Positions 60,710-64,000 of a stretch of 64,000 nucleotides of DNA are shown here, in pieces; position 1 is the stretch's first letter, and every line of letters begins with the position of its first letter. The stretch is from the NCBI RefSeq assembly GCF_013046825.1, contig NZ_CP053187.1, forward strand, positions 62,001 to 126,000. The letters run 5' to 3'. Origin of the DNA: Turicibacter sanguinis (GTDB lineage: Bacteria; Bacillota_I; Bacilli_A; MOL361; Turicibacteraceae). The position numbers and the translations under genes are program-made. Below the pieces are notes generated by a model. That model ran no database searches, was not told the DNA's origin, and saw only the letters and a program-made list of their open reading frames with translations.

Positions 60710-60904
60710 ATCACCCACGTCATAACTTTCATACTTTATAATCGATCTATCCCTGCTCCTAATTTCTAGTTCCTATCCTCTTCATATGTAAAGTATTTTT
60801 AATTTTATTTTCTGTTTTTTTCAATTTTCCAAACCTTCAATTTGCTTAAAAATTAGAATGACTTAATTCATTCAAAATTCATCTTCAACTCTTATATGTA
60901 ACCT

Positions 60905-60933
60905 CTTACCTAAAGGATGGAATGTGGTATAAT
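60905..60933 (+). promoter_or_regulatory. Putative extended -10 promoter of the yhcH-like gene
   Basis: TGGTATAAT (TATAAT 60928-60933) is an extended -10 element; the -35 (CTTACC) is weak. The start codon follows 23 bases later. Confidence 0.55.
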
Positions 60934-60956
60934 ATGGATGTTGAGGGGGAATAACA

Positions 60957-61409
60957 ATGATAATCGGAAAACTAAAAGACTTACCACGTTACAAAGGATT
61001 AAACCAAAACTTAGATACAGCTATTGATTTTATTTCAAATCATGATTTATCGACTTTACCACTAGGCAAAACTGAAATTGATGGAAATGATGTCTTTATT
61101 AATCGATTTGATTACTATGGAGAAGAACTTTCTAATTGCTTACTTGAGGGGCATCAAAATTATTTAGATATCCATCTCGTGTTATCAGGATGCGAATACT
61201 TAGGATATGCAGATGTTAGTGATTTAAATATCAAAACAACTTATGACGAGAAAACTGATTTCATTGAATTTGAGGGAACTCCGTTGATTAACTGTCCATG
61301 TTATCCTGAAACATTCGTCATCGTGTTTCCAGAAGATATTCACATGCCAAAATTAAAAATCAATCACGAACTCGTTCAAAAAGCAGTTTGTAAAGTTAAA
61401 TTATCATAA
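60957..61409 (+). CDS. YhcH/YjgK/YiaL family cupin-like protein
   Basis: 150 residues, full length for the DUF386 family. Landmarks: IIGKLKDLPRYKGLNQNLDT, EGHQNYLDIHLVLSGCEYLG with metal-ligand type His and Glu residues, and FVIVFPEDIHMPKL. Family members occur in sialic acid (nan) operons and may open or epimerise amino sugars. Its closeness to nanE fits that. GGGGG precedes the ATG. Confidence 0.88.
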   Translation: MIIGKLKDLPRYKGLNQNLDTAIDFISNHDLSTLPLGKTEIDGNDVFINRFDYYGEELSNCLLEGHQNYLDIHLVLSGCEYLGYADVSDLNIKTTYDEKTDFIEFEGTPLINCPCYPETFVIVFPEDIHMPKLKINHELVQKAVCKVKLS

Positions 61410-61411
61410 AC

Positions 61412-61436
61412 AAAAAGAGGCCCTTGGCCTCTTTTT
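61412..61436. terminator. Terminator after the yhcH-like gene
   Basis: AAAAAGAGGCC pairs with GGCCTCTTTTT with a three-base loop; also serves the convergent cyclophilin gene. Confidence 0.85.
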
Positions 61437-61437
61437 C

Positions 61438-62082
61438 CTATTCTGAAATTACTTCTGGTTCAGGATAATCAATCCCAAACGTATTCACCGTCATAAACTC
61501 AATGATGACTTCTTTATCAACGGGTCTTCCATCAGGCGCAACCGTTAATGATTCTAAAGCATGCGCTACATCCATTCCACTAATCACTTTTCCAAAAGCT
61601 GCATAAGAACCATCTAAATGAGGAAATTCACCCAGCATAATAAAGAATTGACTTCCGGCACTGTCCATATCATTTGAACGTGCCATCGATAATACACCTT
61701 CTGTATGTTTTAAATCATTTCCAATCCCATTCGCTGCAAATTCTCCAACAATTTGATAACCAGGTCCACCACTTCCAATTCCTGTCGGATCCCCACCTTG
61801 TAAAACAAATCCTTTATCCACTCGATGAATCGTTAATCCATCATAAAACCCTTTTTCGATTAATGAAATAAAATTATACACGGTATTCGGTGCGATCTGC
61901 GGATACAATTGGGCTTCAATGGTTCCATAATCTTTAATAACCATCGTCACAATCGGTAATTGTTCAGGTGTTTCAACTTCTGGATAAATAATTTCATCTG
62001 GTAATTCAACTTTACTGCATCCCATTACGATTAAAGTCATGGCACACATGATGATTCCGGCTAAATATTTTATTTTTTTCAT
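61438..62082 (-). CDS. Cyclophilin-type peptidyl-prolyl isomerase lipoprotein
   Basis: 214 residues. Signal peptide with lipobox LIVMGCSK, so it is anchored outside the membrane. The cyclophilin domain has VYNFISLIEKGFYDGLTIHR, the active-site VDKGFVLQGGDPTG and GSQFFIMLGEFPHLDGSYAA, including catalytic Arg, Phe and Gln positions. It helps fold secreted proteins. AAGGGGG precedes the ATG. It ends 14 bases after the GntR gene in transcription order, so read-through is likely. Confidence 0.93.
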   Translation of the reverse strand: MKKIKYLAGIIMCAMTLIVMGCSKVELPDEIIYPEVETPEQLPIVTMVIKDYGTIEAQLYPQIAPNTVYNFISLIEKGFYDGLTIHRVDKGFVLQGGDPTGIGSGGPGYQIVGEFAANGIGNDLKHTEGVLSMARSNDMDSAGSQFFIMLGEFPHLDGSYAAFGKVISGMDVAHALESLTVAPDGRPVDKEVIIEFMTVNTFGIDYPEPEVISE

Positions 62083-62096
62083 TTTTTAAATCCCCC

Positions 62097-62813
62097 TTAA
62101 ATTCCTTTTCGATAAGCTGGCTGAATAAATTTATAGCGATCGGCTCGGTAATATGATTCCACGTATTCAAAAATTTGACCACTTTTTAAGTAAGACTGTA
62201 AACAAATGAGTAAACAAGGTGCTCCCGCTTCTACTTCTAAATAAGTACTAATCGGGGCTTCTAGTGAAATAGCTTCAATTTCTTGAATCGAATAATCAAT
62301 TAAAAGTCCTAACTCTTTTTCAATGTAATCATATAATGAAATAGCGCCGATATCATCAGGTAATGACTTAATAATTTGAACCGGTAAATAAACAATTTCT
62401 ACTGCCATTGGTTCTTCATCAGCCATGCGAACACGTTTTAATTCAATCACTTCTTGACCTTCTTTAATTTGAAGTTTACTTGCAACGATTTCATTGGCGA
62501 GCCTCACGGTCTGACTAATTAATCGACTACTCGGTTTGAATCCTTTTTGAATCATATCTTCGCTAAAACTTGTCAGTCCATGAATGCTTTTTTCATACTT
62601 TTGATGATTAACAAACGTTCCTTTCCCTTTTACGCGATACAAAACACCTTCGTACACTAATTCATTAATCGCTTGACGTGCTGTCATCCGACTCACATCA
62701 TAAAGTTTCGCTAATTCCGGTTCTGAAGGAATCGTTTGATGCTCTTTATAATGTCCCACTTGTATTTGCTCTTTTAATTCTCGTGCAATTTCACGATATC
62801 TTGGTAACGACAC
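62097..62813 (-). CDS. GntR-family regulator with UTRA ligand domain
   Basis: 238 residues. N-terminal winged helix (PRYREIARELKEQIQVGHY, SEPELAKLYDVSRMTARQAI, YRVKGKGTFV) and a C-terminal UTRA domain (SLYDYIEKELGLLIDYSIQE, ending FEYVESYYRADRYKFI), the HutC/NagR branch that binds sugar phosphates. Starts at GTG. Being next to nanE, it probably senses an amino-sugar phosphate; this is an inference. Confidence 0.92.
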   Translation of the reverse strand: MSLPRYREIARELKEQIQVGHYKEHQTIPSEPELAKLYDVSRMTARQAINELVYEGVLYRVKGKGTFVNHQKYEKSIHGLTSFSEDMIQKGFKPSSRLISQTVRLANEIVASKLQIKEGQEVIELKRVRMADEEPMAVEIVYLPVQIIKSLPDDIGAISLYDYIEKELGLLIDYSIQEIEAISLEAPISTYLEVEAGAPCLLICLQSYLKSGQIFEYVESYYRADRYKFIQPAYRKGI

Positions 62814-62857
62814 GCCTCATCCATCCTTTATATTATATTAATTTGATTTTACCAAAA

Positions 62858-62896
62858 GAAAAACCAGGTGTCTATGTAATCTGACACCTGGTTCTT
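62858..62896. terminator. Terminator after nanE
   Basis: AACCAGGTGTC pairs with GACACCTGGTT and is flanked by A- and T-rich runs. Confidence 0.85.
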
Positions 62897-62911
62897 TTTG
62901 TTTTATTGTTT

Positions 62912-63610
62912 CTAATCTTGATGCAAAGCATCAACAAATCGTTTTGTGATTTCTAAAGGCCTTGTAATAGCCCCTCCCACAACAACGGAAAAAGCCCCAA
63001 TTTCAAGCATTTTAGCCGCTTGTTCTGGATAATGAATTTTACCTTCTGCAATAACAGGCACCTTAATTGTTTGAGCTAACTTTTCTACTAACTCATAATC
63101 AGGTCCCCCACTTGGCATTGAATAACTGGTATACCCACTTAAAGTCGTTCCAACAAAGTCAACCCCACTTTCATAGGCATAAACGCCTTCTTCATATGTT
63201 GAAATATCAGCCATTAATAACAACTCTGGATATTTGTCCTTAATAGCCTGAATAAATTCTTTAACACTGCGTCCATCTACTCGATCTCTTAACGTACAAT
63301 CAAGCGCCACAATATCTGCACCAGCCCCAACTAATTGATCCACTTCATCCATTGTCACTGTAATATATTGCTCAAACCCTTCGTATTGTTTTTTAATAAT
63401 CCCGATAATCGGTAAATTTGTTTCTTCTTTAATCAAGGCAACATCACGAACACTATTCGTTCGAATCGCACAAGCTCCCCCACGTTTTGCAGCTCGTGCC
63501 ATCAAAGGCATGACACTATAATCCTCTTGATATAATGGTTCACCCTCTAAAGCCTGGCAGGACACAATTAAATTCCCTTTTAATTTTTCAAGTATAAAAT
63601 CTTTTGTCAC
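62912..63610 (-). CDS. nanE: N-acetylmannosamine-6-phosphate 2-epimerase
   Basis: Converts N-acetylmannosamine-6-phosphate to N-acetylglucosamine-6-phosphate in sialic acid breakdown. 232 residues, normal length, (beta/alpha)8: [65 protein letters not shown] with the catalytic lysine region, and [20 protein letters not shown] start with GGAGAGGGG upstream. It follows the ABC transporter ATPase by about 35 bases on the same strand. Confidence 0.96.
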   Translation of the reverse strand: MTKDFILEKLKGNLIVSCQALEGEPLYQEDYSVMPLMARAAKRGGACAIRTNSVRDVALIKEETNLPIIGIIKKQYEGFEQYITVTMDEVDQLVGAGADIVALDCTLRDRVDGRSVKEFIQAIKDKYPELLLMADISTYEEGVYAYESGVDFVGTTLSGYTSYSMPSGGPDYELVEKLAQTIKVPVIAEGKIHYPEQAAKMLEIGAFSVVVGGAITRPLEITKRFVDALHQD

Positions 63611-63644
63611 GTTTCCCCTCTCCTTTTATAACCGACATCAACCC

Positions 63645-64000
63645 TTAAATAACTTCTTCGACATCTTGACTCATTTTATCTGCAACAAGGTGACAAGCCA
63701 CAAAATGTTCTTCTCCGTCAATCAAGTAACGTTTTAATTCTGGTATGACTGTTTTACATTTTTCCATACAATCTTTACAACGTCCATGAAAATGACAACC
63801 ACTCGGCGGATTAACTGGACTTGGAACATCGCCCTCAAGAACAATACGTTCGGTCTTTTTATCTAAATTAGCTACCGGAATAGCCGATAAAAGAGCTTGT
63901 GTATATGGGTGAAGCGTATGCGAGAAAATCTGATCTGTTTTAGCAAGTTCAACAATTTTTCCAAGATACATCACCGCAATTCGATCACTAATATATTCAA
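63645..64000 (-). CDS. Peptide-type ABC transporter ATPase, C-terminal part only
   Basis: The frame runs off the right edge; visible 118 residues start [20 protein letters not shown], the H-loop-distal segment of OppD/OppF-type ATPases. [15 protein letters not shown] and the C-terminal cysteine cluster [14 protein letters not shown], which may bind an iron-sulfur cluster, are typical of the oligopeptide/dipeptide ABC C-terminal domain. Placed before nanE in the same direction, it may belong to a peptide-type transporter for sialic acid or another nutrient. Confidence 0.9.
   Translation of the reverse strand, partial: EYISDRIAVMYLGKIVELAKTDQIFSHTLHPYTQALLSAIPVANLDKKTERIVLEGDVPSPVNPPSGCHFHGRCKDCMEKCKTVIPELKRYLIDGEEHFVACHLVADKMSQDVEEVI

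Overview
This is an AT-rich chromosomal stretch of a spore-forming Firmicute. Several things point to Turicibacter or a close relative: SpoVB is present, ribosome sites are strong GGAGG-type, the block spoVB-yrbG-yrzE-yajC-tgt-queA-ruvB-ruvA follows the Bacillus subtilis neighbourhood, and there is a sodium:neurotransmitter-type symporter of the kind known in gut Turicibacter. The genus is an inference; no 16S rRNA lies in the window.

Layout. 1-7.6 kb: spoVB (cut by the left edge), yrbG, yrzE, yajC, tgt, queA, ruvB, a small unknown gene and ruvA. 7.8-10.5 kb: a formate/nitrite-type channel divergent from a DUF1576 membrane protein plus a small partner, with palindromic operators between them. 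10.5-17.7 kb: a patatin-like protein, a methyltransferase-like protein, a class III aminotransferase, a U32 protein and a SEC-C protein. 17.8-25.3 kb: a 29-residue hydrophobic peptide gene on a 24-bp perfect hairpin, an M50 protease, lipoproteins, an aldo/keto reductase, zinc-binding proteins, a 5'-nucleotidase and an IS1595-type transposase. 25.5-34 kb: a degenerate nucleotidase paralogue, a DUF1540 protein, the symporter, a hydrolase-like membrane protein, a GH127 glycosidase and a second patatin. 34-35 kb: six tRNA genes. 35.2-39.6 kb: a 1466-residue helicase-nuclease, followed by a decayed trkH.

40.9-47.4 kb holds a large direct repeat: two nearly identical arrays, one with 23 tRNAs and one with 22, each with a 5S rRNA gene in the middle and four tandem sigma-A-like promoters upstream. 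A pyridine nucleotide-disulfide oxidoreductase gene separates them. The second copy has lost tRNA-Ala. With the first group the window holds 51 tRNA genes, all on the minus strand.

47.4-56.4 kb: a nucleotide phosphodiesterase/PAP2 phosphatase pair, rhodanese, cold-shock protein, an RlmL-type methyltransferase, an MFS exporter, a tyrosine-phosphatase-like protein and a pectinesterase. 56.4-59.2 kb is gene-poor: stacked terminators, two duplicated promoters feeding a probable structured small RNA, a small gene, an XRE regulator with repeated operators, and an intact IS30 element. 59.3-64 kb: a PH-domain protein with a J-like membrane protein, YhcH, a cyclophilin lipoprotein, a GntR regulator, nanE and the end of a peptide-type ABC ATPase. 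The last group suggests use of sialic acid or N-acetylmannosamine.

The strongest candidates for new biology are the structured RNA near 56.9 kb, the helicase-nuclease, the 29-residue peptide locus, the paired active and degenerate nucleotidases, and the 5S-containing duplicated tRNA arrays. All functional assignments come from reading motifs by eye; no database search was run.
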